Source of the DNA: Leptolyngbya sp. DLM2.Bin15
GTDB lineage: Bacteria > Cyanobacteriota > Cyanobacteriia > RECH01
Length of the DNA stretch: 40,424 nucleotides
Assembly (NCBI GenBank): GCA_007694125.1
Contig: RECH01000230.1
Coordinates: forward strand, 1-40,424
Reading direction: 5' to 3'
In this document: piece by piece, positions 29,716-38,676 of the stretch
How positions within the stretch are numbered: position 1 is the stretch's first letter
Layout of the letters: every line of letters begins with the position of its first letter
The notes under the pieces: model-generated
Seen by the model: only the letters and a program-made list of their open reading frames with translations
Database searches by the model: none
What the model was told of the DNA's origin: nothing
Position numbers and translations under genes: made by a program

Positions 29716-30075
29716 ATGACCGGATACCTGACCACCCATATTCTTGATACGGCCCACGGATGTCCAGCAGCAGGGGTGGCGATCGCCCTTTGGAGCATTT
29801 CTGCTGAGGGAGACCGTCTATTACTCGCCCAGGTCACTACTAATGAGGATGGCCGCACCGATGCACCGTTGTTGACCGACAGCGGTTTTAAGGTAGGTAC
29901 CTATGAGCTAGTCTTTTCCGTGGGCAGCTATTTTGCGCAGTTCAACCAAGCAGCTCCCAATCCACCGTTTTTGGATGACATTCCCCTGCGCTTCAGTGTG
30001 GCGAATTCTGCCGCCCACTATCATGTGCCCTTACTGGTTTCTCCCTGGTCTTATAGCACCTACCGAGGTAGCTAG
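29716..30075 (+). CDS. uraH: 5-hydroxyisourate hydrolase (transthyretin-like)
   Basis: MTGYLTTHILDTAHGCPAAGVAIAL...AHYHVPLLVSPWSYSTYRGS*, the canonical C-terminal YRGS; ATG at 29716. Confidence 0.93.
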   Translation: MTGYLTTHILDTAHGCPAAGVAIALWSISAEGDRLLLAQVTTNEDGRTDAPLLTDSGFKVGTYELVFSVGSYFAQFNQAAPNPPFLDDIPLRFSVANSAAHYHVPLLVSPWSYSTYRGS

Positions 30076-30181
30076 TACTCTGAGGCGGAAGTGACCCGCC
30101 TATTTACGAAGACGGAAACCCTTGTGTGTCCTGGATTCCTTTTCGTTTTTCTGTCTTCGTTCTTCTGTCTTGTGATACTAG
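30072..30181 (-). mobile_element. 110-bp interspersed element copy 3 (inverted orientation)
   Basis: Reverse complement ACTAGTATCACAAGACAGAAGAACGAAGACAGAAAAACGAAAAGGAATCCAGGACAC...AAATAGGCGGGTCACTTCCGCCTCAGAGTACTAG matches copy 2 closely. Confidence 0.85.
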
Positions 30182-30214
30182 TGGGGCAGATGTAGCGATG
30201 CCCATTTAAAACAC

Positions 30215-30242
30215 GAGAGGCGCAGCCTGGGCTGCGCCTCTC
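30215..30242. terminator. Strong hairpin GAGAGGCGCAGCC-TG-GGCTGCGCCTCTC, candidate bidirectional terminator
   Basis: 13-bp perfect arms between convergent ORFs (30075 + and 30310 -). Confidence 0.7.
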
Positions 30243-30309
30243 TTCGGTATGCTACCGGAGCTACTGGAACTATCCATAGTGGATTTTAGGTGACCTCAAC
30301 TCAATAGGG

Positions 30310-30684
30310 TTAGGCAAAGGGGGCGGCGATCGCCATCCGTTTGCGGGTAAACCAGTTGCCCGATGAGGGTTGAACAGGTTTGTCTGGATCAGACGACTGC
30401 GATGGATCTGCACCGGGTTGGGTAGCAAACACTAGCATCGAGTCGCTAGGACGCACAACCATTTCTTGCCGAGCAAGCGCATCACGCCATTGTCGTCCCT
30501 TTTTCCATGCACGCAGCTTGGTAACAGTCCAGCGGGGATTTACCGTATATCCAGCAAACCCGGCTCGGAGGGCAGCGTGATTGGCGGCGGGAATGGAGGT
30601 GCGAACATACACGCCGGGTGTTAGTTCAACCACCGTGAAGTTAGGCTGGGGCGAGACGTTGGACGCCGAGATAGTGTGAGACAT
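30310..30684 (-). CDS. Hypothetical protein
   Basis: MSHTISASNVSPQPNFTVVELTPGVYVRTSIPAANHAALRAGF...; internal ATG at 30684. Confidence 0.6.
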   Translation of the reverse strand: MSHTISASNVSPQPNFTVVELTPGVYVRTSIPAANHAALRAGFAGYTVNPRWTVTKLRAWKKGRQWRDALARQEMVVRPSDSMLVFATQPGADPSQSSDPDKPVQPSSGNWFTRKRMAIAAPFA

Positions 30685-30878
30685 GGACTTCACTCCTTCT
30701 CTATTCAATTGACTAGGTACATCTATCGACCATCATACCCCTGTATTACAAATTATTGCACTGCGCAACATGGCGGAACTGGGGCGCAGACCTTGCGGGT
30801 GATAGGATACGGATGGTCTACTGATGTTTTCACTCAGGTTCATCGCTGTTCAGGATAGTGTTCAGGATAGGTTAAAGC

Positions 30879-31673
30879 GTGTTAAGCAATCTTCGCCACT
30901 ATGCCAGAATTTTGCAGCGGTTTTGGGGAGCAGCGATCGCTGTTGAGCTAGAATACCGGGTCAATTTTGCGATCGCTACTCTGAGCAGTCTGCTGGGGAT
31001 GAGCGGCAGTCTATTTGGCCTGTTTTTGTTTTACCAGCAAGACTATACCTTTGAGGGCTGGAGCTGGGATGAAGCCCTGATTGTGCTGGGGATGTTCACC
31101 CTATTCCAAGGCTTTTCTGCCACCCTCCTGGCCCCCAACCTCAACAAAATTGTCACCCATGTGCAAAACGGCACCCTCGATTTTATTTTGATCAAGCCGG
31201 TTAGTGCCCAGTTCTGGCTATCGCTGAATACCATTTCCCCTTGGGGGTTACCCGATGCCCTTTTTGGGATGATTATCATCGGCTATGCGGGACAGCGGTT
31301 GGGACTTGCGCCGCTGGATTACCTGCGGGGGCTGCCAGCGATCGCCTTTGGGTTTCTCAGCCTCTATAGTCTCTGGTTTATTCTGGGAGCTACCAGCATC
31401 TGGTTCGTCAAAATCTACAACGTCACCGAAGTTTTGCGGGGGCTGATTGAATCGGGACGCTTTCCCATTGTTGCCTACCCCACCGCCTATCGCTTCTTCT
31501 TCACCTTCATCATTCCCGTGGCTTTTCTCACCACCGTCCCCGCCCAGATGATCCTCAACCGAGCAACGAGCTGGTGGGTTCTAGGTTCAGCGCTGCTGTC
31601 CATGGGACTCTTCTGGGCCTCCCATCGCTTCTGGCGTTTTGCTCTACGGTTTTACACCAGTGCCTCTAGTTAG
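30879..31673 (+). CDS. ABC-2 type transporter permease
   Basis: Six-TM protein resembling ABC-2 family permeases (YRVNFAIATLSSLLGMSGSLFGLFLFY...GTLDFILIKPVSAQFWLS). Confidence 0.8.
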   Translation: MLSNLRHYARILQRFWGAAIAVELEYRVNFAIATLSSLLGMSGSLFGLFLFYQQDYTFEGWSWDEALIVLGMFTLFQGFSATLLAPNLNKIVTHVQNGTLDFILIKPVSAQFWLSLNTISPWGLPDALFGMIIIGYAGQRLGLAPLDYLRGLPAIAFGFLSLYSLWFILGATSIWFVKIYNVTEVLRGLIESGRFPIVAYPTAYRFFFTFIIPVAFLTTVPAQMILNRATSWWVLGSALLSMGLFWASHRFWRFALRFYTSASS

Positions 31674-31701
31674 CCGCGCCGTTGATGCGTTGCGCCGTTC
31701 C

Positions 31702-32868
31702 CTAGTCATGCTGTTCAACGCTATAGGAAAAGCGGGTTAGGGACGCGATCGCATCCACCACCCGCTGCACTTGTGCTTGCTGCAAACCTGGATAGAGCGG
31801 CAGAGAAAGCACTTCCTGACACAGCAGTTCTGTATTGGCAAACGATTCGGGTGGATAGCCCAAATATTTGAAGGCCGGCTGGAGGTAGGAGGGAACCGGG
31901 TAGTGAACCAATGTCTGAATACCTTGGGCCGCCAATTCCATCTGCATAGAGGCGCGATCTAGGGGACAGGATTGGGTCATCCGCACAACGTAGGACTGGT
32001 AGGCGTGCCCTGGCCCACCTTGATTTTCAAGGGGCACAATACCTTGATCCAACAGGGGAGCAAGCAGTTGGTCGTAGCACTGGGCCAGGTGCTGGCGTTC
32101 GTTCGTCCAAGCTGGTAAATAGGGCAGCTTGACCCCCAGAACCGCCGCCTGCAGGGTATCAAGACGGCTTTGGGCCCCAATATCCGTATGGTAGTGTTTG
32201 CGGGGTGCGCCACAGTTACGGAGCGATCGCACCGTCTGGGCCACAATCCCTTCCCGCGTCACCACCATCGCCGCATCCCCTAGGGCCGATAGATTGCGGG
32301 TGGGATGGAAGCTAAACGCCGCCGCCATGCCCACCGAACCAGCCCGATAACCATCGCGCTCAGCAAACGGAGCATGGCTAGCATCTTCAAAAATCATCAC
32401 ATCGTAGGTGCTGGCTAGGCTCAAAAGCTGCACCGGCGATACCATCTGTCCATAGAGGTGAACGGGAATAATGGCGCGGGTTTTGGGCGTAATCAACTTT
32501 TCGGCTGCCACCAAATCCATCAGGCCGGTTTCCAGATGGCAATCGACGAGGACGGGCGTTGCCCCTGATCGCACCACGCCCAATAGGGTAGCGATCGGCA
32601 TATGCGCGGGCAGTAATACTTCGTCACCAGCACCAATCCCACAGCCACGTAGCCCCAGGGTAATAGCATCATTTTCTGAACCCACACCGACGCCATAGTC
32701 CACACCACAGGCCGTGGCAAAGGACATCTCAAACTCATTTACGGCTTGTCCAAGAACATAGTCTCCGCTGAGCATCACCTCCTGCATTGCCGCTAGAATT
32801 TTTTCCTGCAATGGCTGATGTTGATGCTCAAGATCAAGCATCAGGATTCGATTGAGATGGGTAGTCAT
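31702..32868 (-). CDS. DegT/DnrJ/EryC1/StrS-family aminotransferase
   Basis: VGSENDAITLGLRGCGIGAGDEVLLPAHMPIATLLGV...IIPVHLYGQM...IFEDASHAPFAERDGYRAGSVGMAAAFSFHPTRNLSALGDAAMVVT. Confidence 0.92.
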   Translation of the reverse strand: MTTHLNRILMLDLEHQHQPLQEKILAAMQEVMLSGDYVLGQAVNEFEMSFATACGVDYGVGVGSENDAITLGLRGCGIGAGDEVLLPAHMPIATLLGVVRSGATPVLVDCHLETGLMDLVAAEKLITPKTRAIIPVHLYGQMVSPVQLLSLASTYDVMIFEDASHAPFAERDGYRAGSVGMAAAFSFHPTRNLSALGDAAMVVTREGIVAQTVRSLRNCGAPRKHYHTDIGAQSRLDTLQAAVLGVKLPYLPAWTNERQHLAQCYDQLLAPLLDQGIVPLENQGGPGHAYQSYVVRMTQSCPLDRASMQMELAAQGIQTLVHYPVPSYLQPAFKYLGYPPESFANTELLCQEVLSLPLYPGLQQAQVQRVVDAIASLTRFSYSVEQHD

Positions 32869-33266
32869 AGGGGTGAAAAGGTCTGTCAGTGAAGAGCTCG
32901 ATGGTCAAGGGAAAATGCAGCCACACATCTAAACAATGGGTATGGGGATAGTGCTGGTGATCCTGATTTTGACTGGGGGAGCTAGGGGATTTTGAGGAGG
33001 CAGAATGACCCTAAAGACCTCAGGGCAAGGTCATAGGTGAAGGGGCATCTATGGGCCGCCCACTAGCTCTACAGTAACGCGATCGCCTGGGTCGTGCTGT
33101 CGAAGGCAAGGCGGCCCAGGTTTTCCCATGAGGGTTCTGGTGTGGAGCTAGATGGCCGAGGGGCCATCTGCAGGATAGATGCAGTTAGATTACCCAATCT
33201 CCTGGCAATTCTACGCACTGGTTGAGATTGGGTTAACGATGTCAGGGTTACGTTTGACCTAGAGAG

Positions 33267-33359
33267 CTGGTTGACTGACCCATCGTTTTGCCTAGGCTAG
33301 GTTGAGCGACGTCAAACCCAGTACCAGCTTAGATGCCGTTGGGTTCCGCTGACGCTAAC
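33267..33359 (-). repeat. 93-bp interspersed repeat family, copy B (inverted)
   Basis: Reverse complement aligns over 93 bp with 21849-21941; 18-bp identical end. Confidence 0.75.
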
Positions 33360-33550
33360 CCAAGCTACGAGAGAATCAAGATCGTAGGAGTTTTGTTCAT
33401 CAATCAGCCTTCCATCAATCAGCCTAGAGAGACGTGAGGGGCGATCGCTCTCTAGAGCCTATGAGTTCAATGGCATGGGTTGAACGCCAGATATTTCTCG
33501 GTGAATCATAATGATTCATCGAAGGTCTATCTAGTTACATCGGTCAATTA

Positions 33551-33632
33551 TGCGGATGAAAGGACTTGAACCTTCACTTCTTGCGAAACTAGAACCTAAA
33601 TCTAGCGCGTCTACCAATTCCGCCACATCCGC
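33551..33632 (-). tRNA. tRNA-Leu (anticodon UAG)
   Basis: Reverse complement GCGGATGTGGCGGAATTGGTAGACGCGCTAGATTTAGGTTCTAG...GAAGGTTCAAGTCCTTTCATCCGCA; 7-bp acceptor stem; anticodon loop TTTAGGT; CCA not encoded. Confidence 0.95.
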
Positions 33633-33842
33633 GTATTGCTTTCCTATCCTAGCAAAGGTCGGAGGAAATGGCGCAACTTTTTTTGAGAATTCGTTGAAGG
33701 ATGAGAACCTTTGTGGGGATGTGGACTACGACGCCCTTCAGAAGAGCGATCGCTCCCTTGGGTCAAGGTCGCCATCTCTGGGGGTGCGGAAGCTGAAGGA
33801 ATAGGAGACAATAGGCGGAGCACATTCAAGTGACAAGGTATC

Positions 33843-35168
33843 GTGGCAAAAGTCGTTCTAGAGAACGTGTACAAAAGTTTTTCCCACCGGACGGGGCAGG
33901 CGGGAACGCGCCCGCCTAGTGGGGCAATGGTGGGCGGTGGAGCTGTTCCCGTTGCGGCGATCGCTGACCCTGTGGAGGAGTCGGCAGATGGACGGCAGAG
34001 CCATGTATCGGTGCTGCGGCGGATTCAGCTCACGATCCATGATGGCGAGTTTATGGTGCTGGTGGGGCCATCGGGCTGCGGTAAAAGTACGCTGCTGCGG
34101 TTGATTGCGGGGCTGGAGTCGTTGACCGGCGGCAATATCTGGGTGGGCGATCGCTTGGTCAATGAGCTACCCCCCAAGGCGCGGGATATTGCCATGGTGT
34201 TTCAAAACTATGCCCTCTATCCCCATTTGACGGTCTACAACAATTTGGCCTTTGGCTTGCGGCGCACGGCCCATTCGTTGGTTGATCCCCAAAAGCTAGA
34301 CGAGGAGCGATCGCTGCCTCCTTGGCTAGAAAAGGGTTTGGTGGCTGCAACCCGCCCCCTACCGCGATTATTACGCTACTGGTCTCCCACGGAGCGGGCC
34401 ATTGATCAACGGGTGCTGACGGTGGCGGACATGCTGCAGATTAAGCCGTTGCTCGATCGCCTGCCGAAGCAGCTCTCTGGTGGGCAAAAGCAGCGGGTGG
34501 CCCTAGGGCGAGCCATGGCCCGCAATCCATCGGTGTTTTTGATGGATGAACCGCTCTCTAACTTAGACGCCAAGTTGCGGATTGAGACGCGATCGCAAAT
34601 TGTGAACCTCCAGCGACGGCTGGGCATCACCACCATTTACGTGACCCACGACCAAACTGAAGCCATGACCATGGGCGATCGCATTGCGGTGATGAATGGG
34701 GGGCAAATTCAACAACTGGCCGCGCCGCTGACGTTGTATAACCATCCCGTCAATCGCTTTGTGGCGGAGTTTATCGGCACCTTGCCCATGAACTTTTTGA
34801 CGGTGGCCGTGACCGCACCGCTGCTGATTACCCACGATCACTTTCGCCTGACCATCCCCGATACCTGGGAAGATGCCCTGCGCCGCTATGATGGGCGATC
34901 GCTCATTCTGGGTATTCGACCTGAACATGTGAGCGTGAGCGTCCCGGCACCCAAAAATCTGCCGGTGACGGTGGAACGGGTGGAGGCGTTGGGGAGTGAA
35001 ACCTACTTATCAGTACGTCTGGGGCACGGCACGGTTAGCGATCGCATCACCCTCCAGGCTCGCATCGAGCCGGATCGGCCGGTGTCTATTGGTGAAGAAC
35101 TTTGGCTGGCGATCGCTTCAGATAAGCTACATCTATTTGACCCTGACACTGAGAATGCGATCGCCTAA
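33843..35168 (+). CDS. MalK/UgpC-type ABC transporter ATP-binding protein with internal insertions
   Basis: VLVGPSGCGKSTLLRLIAGLE, VFQNYALYPHLTVYNNLAFGLRR, LSGGQKQRVALGRAMARNPSVFLMDEPLSNLDAKLR; GTG start. Confidence 0.93.
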   Translation: MAKVVLENVYKSFSHRTGQAGTRPPSGAMVGGGAVPVAAIADPVEESADGRQSHVSVLRRIQLTIHDGEFMVLVGPSGCGKSTLLRLIAGLESLTGGNIWVGDRLVNELPPKARDIAMVFQNYALYPHLTVYNNLAFGLRRTAHSLVDPQKLDEERSLPPWLEKGLVAATRPLPRLLRYWSPTERAIDQRVLTVADMLQIKPLLDRLPKQLSGGQKQRVALGRAMARNPSVFLMDEPLSNLDAKLRIETRSQIVNLQRRLGITTIYVTHDQTEAMTMGDRIAVMNGGQIQQLAAPLTLYNHPVNRFVAEFIGTLPMNFLTVAVTAPLLITHDHFRLTIPDTWEDALRRYDGRSLILGIRPEHVSVSVPAPKNLPVTVERVEALGSETYLSVRLGHGTVSDRITLQARIEPDRPVSIGEELWLAIASDKLHLFDPDTENAIA

Positions 35169-35187
35169 CCTATCTGGACAACTGGGA

Positions 35188-35937
35188 TCAGTTGCTACAG
35201 TCTGCACTCAGGCATACCAAGAGAATCGACTGTAGAACGGCATCGCCGCGAAATGCTTGGGTTTCATTGTAGGAACCGCTGGGGTCAGCGTAGATACCAG
35301 CGGTTTGGGCACCGTAGCTACCGGTACCAAATAAAATATTATTGGCCGGAAAATTGGCAAACCGCACGTATTCCCGCCCTTCGTTGTCAAGGTTGTAGGC
35401 TAAGGTGGCGTCGCCGTAGATGTCTTCTGCTTGGGTAATGGCGCTGCCGACGCCAATGCCCTCCTGGGTTTGGTAGGCTGGGTTTTCAGTTTTCAGCCCC
35501 TGAATCACATCTGCATCGGTGAAGGGCGCGCCGCTGAGGTGGAGAATGTAGTACTGAATCTCGCCTGCCTGGGTGACAGCGATCGCATCAAAATCCACCA
35601 TGACATTGGCGACCGGCGTTAGCTCTTGATCTGCTGTTAAGGTCTCTCGAAACTCGGCCAGGGTCATGCCCAACTGGGCGGTACCGATCCCGGATGCAGA
35701 AATTAAGTGGCTAGAGGTTGAAGCCGCGGGTGCTGGCCTAGGGGCGGCCGTGGAGCTGTCATCCCCAAGCGTCTCCGGCTGATCCAGCGGGACACCATCA
35801 CTCAGGGGTACGCTCGGCGTTCCGCTCTCCACTGCAACTGATTCGGTACTGGTGGTAGGCGAGCTGCAGGCTGTACCCATGAGCAGACCGAGGAGCACAA
35901 GGGGTGCAACGACATAAAAACGAATGACGGTCATCAT
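35188..35937 (-). CDS. Putative lipoprotein, hypothetical
   Basis: MMTVIRFYVVAPLVLLGLLMGTACSSPTTSTES signal/lipobox-like start; ATG at 35937 overlaps the rsmI stop by 4 nt. Confidence 0.7.
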   Translation of the reverse strand: MMTVIRFYVVAPLVLLGLLMGTACSSPTTSTESVAVESGTPSVPLSDGVPLDQPETLGDDSSTAAPRPAPAASTSSHLISASGIGTAQLGMTLAEFRETLTADQELTPVANVMVDFDAIAVTQAGEIQYYILHLSGAPFTDADVIQGLKTENPAYQTQEGIGVGSAITQAEDIYGDATLAYNLDNEGREYVRFANFPANNILFGTGSYGAQTAGIYADPSGSYNETQAFRGDAVLQSILLVCLSADCSN

Positions 35938-36809
35938 ACAACACCTGCTTCGTCTAGGGGAGACTGGGAATCGGGAATTGCTAGGGCCAGTTGATAAAGC
36001 TGCCGCCGCGATAGGGAGGTTTGATGGGCTAGCTGTCGGCTGGCCTGCGATCGCGATATTCCCTGCCGTAGGAGGGCTTGGAGTTCGGCTTTGAGCGCAT
36101 CTTCGGATAGCACCGGCTGCGACAAACAAGCACCCCCCACCACCAGGGTAAACTCTCCTTGGGGGGCATGGGTTTGGTAATGGGCGATCGCTTCTGTGAG
36201 GGTGCCGCGCCAAAATTCTTCGTAGCGTTTGGTCAGCTCTCGGGCTAGAACCACGGGGCGATCGCCGCCAAAACTCTGGGCCAGATCCTGCAACGTTGCC
36301 AACACTCGATGGGGCGCTTCATACAAAATCACCGTGCGAGGATCCATCTGCAGGGCATCCAGCCGTTCCTGGCGCAGACTGGTCTTGGTCGGCAAAAATC
36401 CTTCAAAGATGAATCGATCTGTGGGCAGGCCCGAAGCAATCAAGGCCGTGGTGGCGGCCGTGGCGGCGGGAATGGGCACGACGTCAAGACCTGCTGTGAT
36501 GCAAGCACTGACCAACTCATAGCCCGGATCGGAAATCCCTGGCATCCCAGCATCGGTCACTAAGGCCAGCGCCTCGCCTCGCTGGAGACGCTGCAGCAAC
36601 TCCGGCAGCCGCGCCACGCGATTATGTTCGTGGTAGCTCACCTGGGGGGTGGTGATCTGAAAGTGCTGAAGGAGCTTACCCGTATGGCGTGTGTCTTCCG
36701 CAGCGATCGCTGTCACCTGCTGCAACACCTGCACGGCTCGAAAGGTCATGTCTTCCAGGTTGCCAATGGGCGTCCCCACCACGTAGAGCGTTCCCGATTG
36801 AATCTCCAT
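35934..36809 (-). CDS. rsmI: 16S rRNA (cytidine-2'-O)-methyltransferase
   Basis: GTLYVVGTPIGNLEDMTFRAVQVLQQVTAIAAEDTRHTGKLL...LVTDAGMPGISDPGYELV; internal ATG at 36809. Confidence 0.95.
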   Translation of the reverse strand: MEIQSGTLYVVGTPIGNLEDMTFRAVQVLQQVTAIAAEDTRHTGKLLQHFQITTPQVSYHEHNRVARLPELLQRLQRGEALALVTDAGMPGISDPGYELVSACITAGLDVVPIPAATAATTALIASGLPTDRFIFEGFLPTKTSLRQERLDALQMDPRTVILYEAPHRVLATLQDLAQSFGGDRPVVLARELTKRYEEFWRGTLTEAIAHYQTHAPQGEFTLVVGGACLSQPVLSEDALKAELQALLRQGISRSQASRQLAHQTSLSRRQLYQLALAIPDSQSPLDEAGVV

Positions 36810-36872
36810 AGGTTTCCCTCTACTATCATGAAGGCGATGCCCGCCCGGAACGGTTAGACAGGCACTTTGACG

Positions 36873-37769
36873 ATGGCCCACGGTTTATTTATTGGACTCA
36901 CCACCCTCGACGTGATTTACCACGTAGATGTTCTGCCCCATCCTAACCAAAAGATTGTAGCCGAAGACTACGACATCGCTGCGGGCGGCCCCGCCACCAA
37001 CGCCGCCGTTGCCTTCCAGCATTTGGGACAAGGGCAGCATGACAGTACGCTGCTCAGCGGCATTGGCAGCCATGCTCTCGGCAGCATCCTGCGCTCCGAT
37101 ATCCAAGCCTGCGGCCTGACCCACTGGGATCTGCATCCCCAGCGTTCTGAACCACCGCCCACATCATCGATCCTCGTCACCCAAGCCAGGGGCGATCGCG
37201 CCGTAGTCTCCCTCAATGCTACCCGCGCCCAAGCCGGGGGCGATCGCATTCCAGACCAGCTCTGGACAGCGATCGACAACCGCCGGGTTGACGTGGTGCT
37301 GATCGACGGTCATCAAATGGCGGTGAGTGCGGCGATCGCCCCTCGGGCTAAGCAGGCTCAGATCCCGATCGTCATCGATGGTGGTAGCTGGAAACCGGGG
37401 TTTGAGAAGGTGCTGCCCTGGGCCGACTACGCCATCTGTTCCGCCAACTTTCAGCCACCCCAAGGCTCGACGCCAGAGGATCGACGACGGTATCTGATCG
37501 ACCTGGGCATTCCTCACGTCATCGTCACCCAGGGCGATCGCCCCATTCAATGGTGGAAGGGCGATCGCCTGCAGGAAATTCCCGTGCCCACCATCCAGCC
37601 CGTGGACACCCTAGGAGCTGGAGACATTTTCCATGGCGCATTCTGCCACTTCATCCTCACCGAATCGGTGGAAACAGCTCTACACCAAGCTGCCCAATGC
37701 GCCGCTGCAGCCTGTTTATATCGCGGTACCCGTCGCTGGCGATCGCCCTCCTCAACTGACTCGTATTAG
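36873..37769 (+). CDS. PfkB-family sugar/nucleoside kinase
   Basis: GGPATNAAVAFQHLG near the N-terminus and VDTLGAGDIFHGAF near the C-terminus. Confidence 0.9.
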   Translation: MAHGLFIGLTTLDVIYHVDVLPHPNQKIVAEDYDIAAGGPATNAAVAFQHLGQGQHDSTLLSGIGSHALGSILRSDIQACGLTHWDLHPQRSEPPPTSSILVTQARGDRAVVSLNATRAQAGGDRIPDQLWTAIDNRRVDVVLIDGHQMAVSAAIAPRAKQAQIPIVIDGGSWKPGFEKVLPWADYAICSANFQPPQGSTPEDRRRYLIDLGIPHVIVTQGDRPIQWWKGDRLQEIPVPTIQPVDTLGAGDIFHGAFCHFILTESVETALHQAAQCAAAACLYRGTRRWRSPSSTDSY

Positions 37770-37871
37770 GAATTCAATTGGTATGACCTATAAGTCTGGA
37801 TTGCAAATGTCTTTCCAGAAGGGTGCAGTGTCAGGGTTTAGAGCCACTCAAAACTGAGCGGTTAAGAAGGA

Positions 37872-37901
37872 TTGACACAAAAACCGTCCAGACGGTATAG
37901 T
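37872..37901 (+). promoter_or_regulatory. Sigma70-type promoter with palindromic operator between -35 and -10
   Basis: TTGACA (37872-37877), 18-nt spacer containing ACCGTC-CA-GACGGT (37883-37896), TATAGT (37896-37901), upstream of the TetR gene. Confidence 0.75.
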
Positions 37902-37998
37902 TACTTTTGTGAGCACGTCCAGGTTTTTGGCAATCTCCCTCTTGATTGCCCAAGAGGTTGACTGTGCTTACGTTCTTGCTGCTCTCCTGGCCCCTTCT

Positions 37999-38565
37999 AT
38001 GGCAACTTCCAAAACGTCAAAATCTCGATCAGATACTCGTGAATCACTTCTGAAAGCTGCCAGTCAAGTTGTGATTGATAAGGGGGTTGAGGCGTTAACC
38101 CTAGACGCTGTTGCAAAACAAGCTGGCGTCAGCAAGGGAGGGCTACTCTATCATTTCCCTAACAAAGATGCGTTGATAGGAGGTATGGTTGAGCACCTGA
38201 TTCAAGAGTTTGAAGCGGTGCTGCAAACTGAGTTTGACCAGGATGATGCGCCAGGAACACCAGGACAGTGGGTGCGAGCATACATACGAGCAACGCTACG
38301 GTTTAGCAAACAATCGCTGGCATTAATTGCCCGTCTTACCTCAATTGCGGCTGACTCACCCAATTTGTTTGAAGCTGCCAACGTTTATGACCAGCAGTTG
38401 CGACAGCGGATTGAAGCCAGTGGAATCGACCCCACTAAGGCAACGATTATTATGTTAGCGATCGATGGTTTATGGCTCTCAGAAGTATTTCAGGTTGGCA
38501 CCCTAGAGGAACCTCGTCTGGCTCAAGTGCTAGAAACATTGCTTGAGATGACGCGCACCGATTAG
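37999..38565 (+). CDS. TetR/AcrR-family transcriptional regulator
   Basis: SDTRESLLKAASQVVIDKGVEALTLDAVAKQAGVSKGGLLYHFPNKDALI is a classic TetR HTH; a GTG at 37909 is an alternative start. Confidence 0.93.
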   Translation: MATSKTSKSRSDTRESLLKAASQVVIDKGVEALTLDAVAKQAGVSKGGLLYHFPNKDALIGGMVEHLIQEFEAVLQTEFDQDDAPGTPGQWVRAYIRATLRFSKQSLALIARLTSIAADSPNLFEAANVYDQQLRQRIEASGIDPTKATIIMLAIDGLWLSEVFQVGTLEEPRLAQVLETLLEMTRTD

Positions 38566-38676
38566 TGATCTAGATATTTTCCCAATTCATTGATCCAATG
38601 CTGATGACTCCAGGTCATTCAGCGAATGTGGTCTGCGAATTTTTCACGATTTACACCCTTAAATCCTATCCTCACC

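Noticed and set aside
33550-33804. 84-aa plus-strand ORF
   Set aside because: It overlaps the tRNA-Leu(UAG) on the opposite strand and has no protein-like conservation signal.
35938-36213. N-terminal extension of the 341-aa minus-strand ORF
   Set aside because: It overlaps rsmI in another frame; the lipoprotein-like signal peptide supports the start at 35937.
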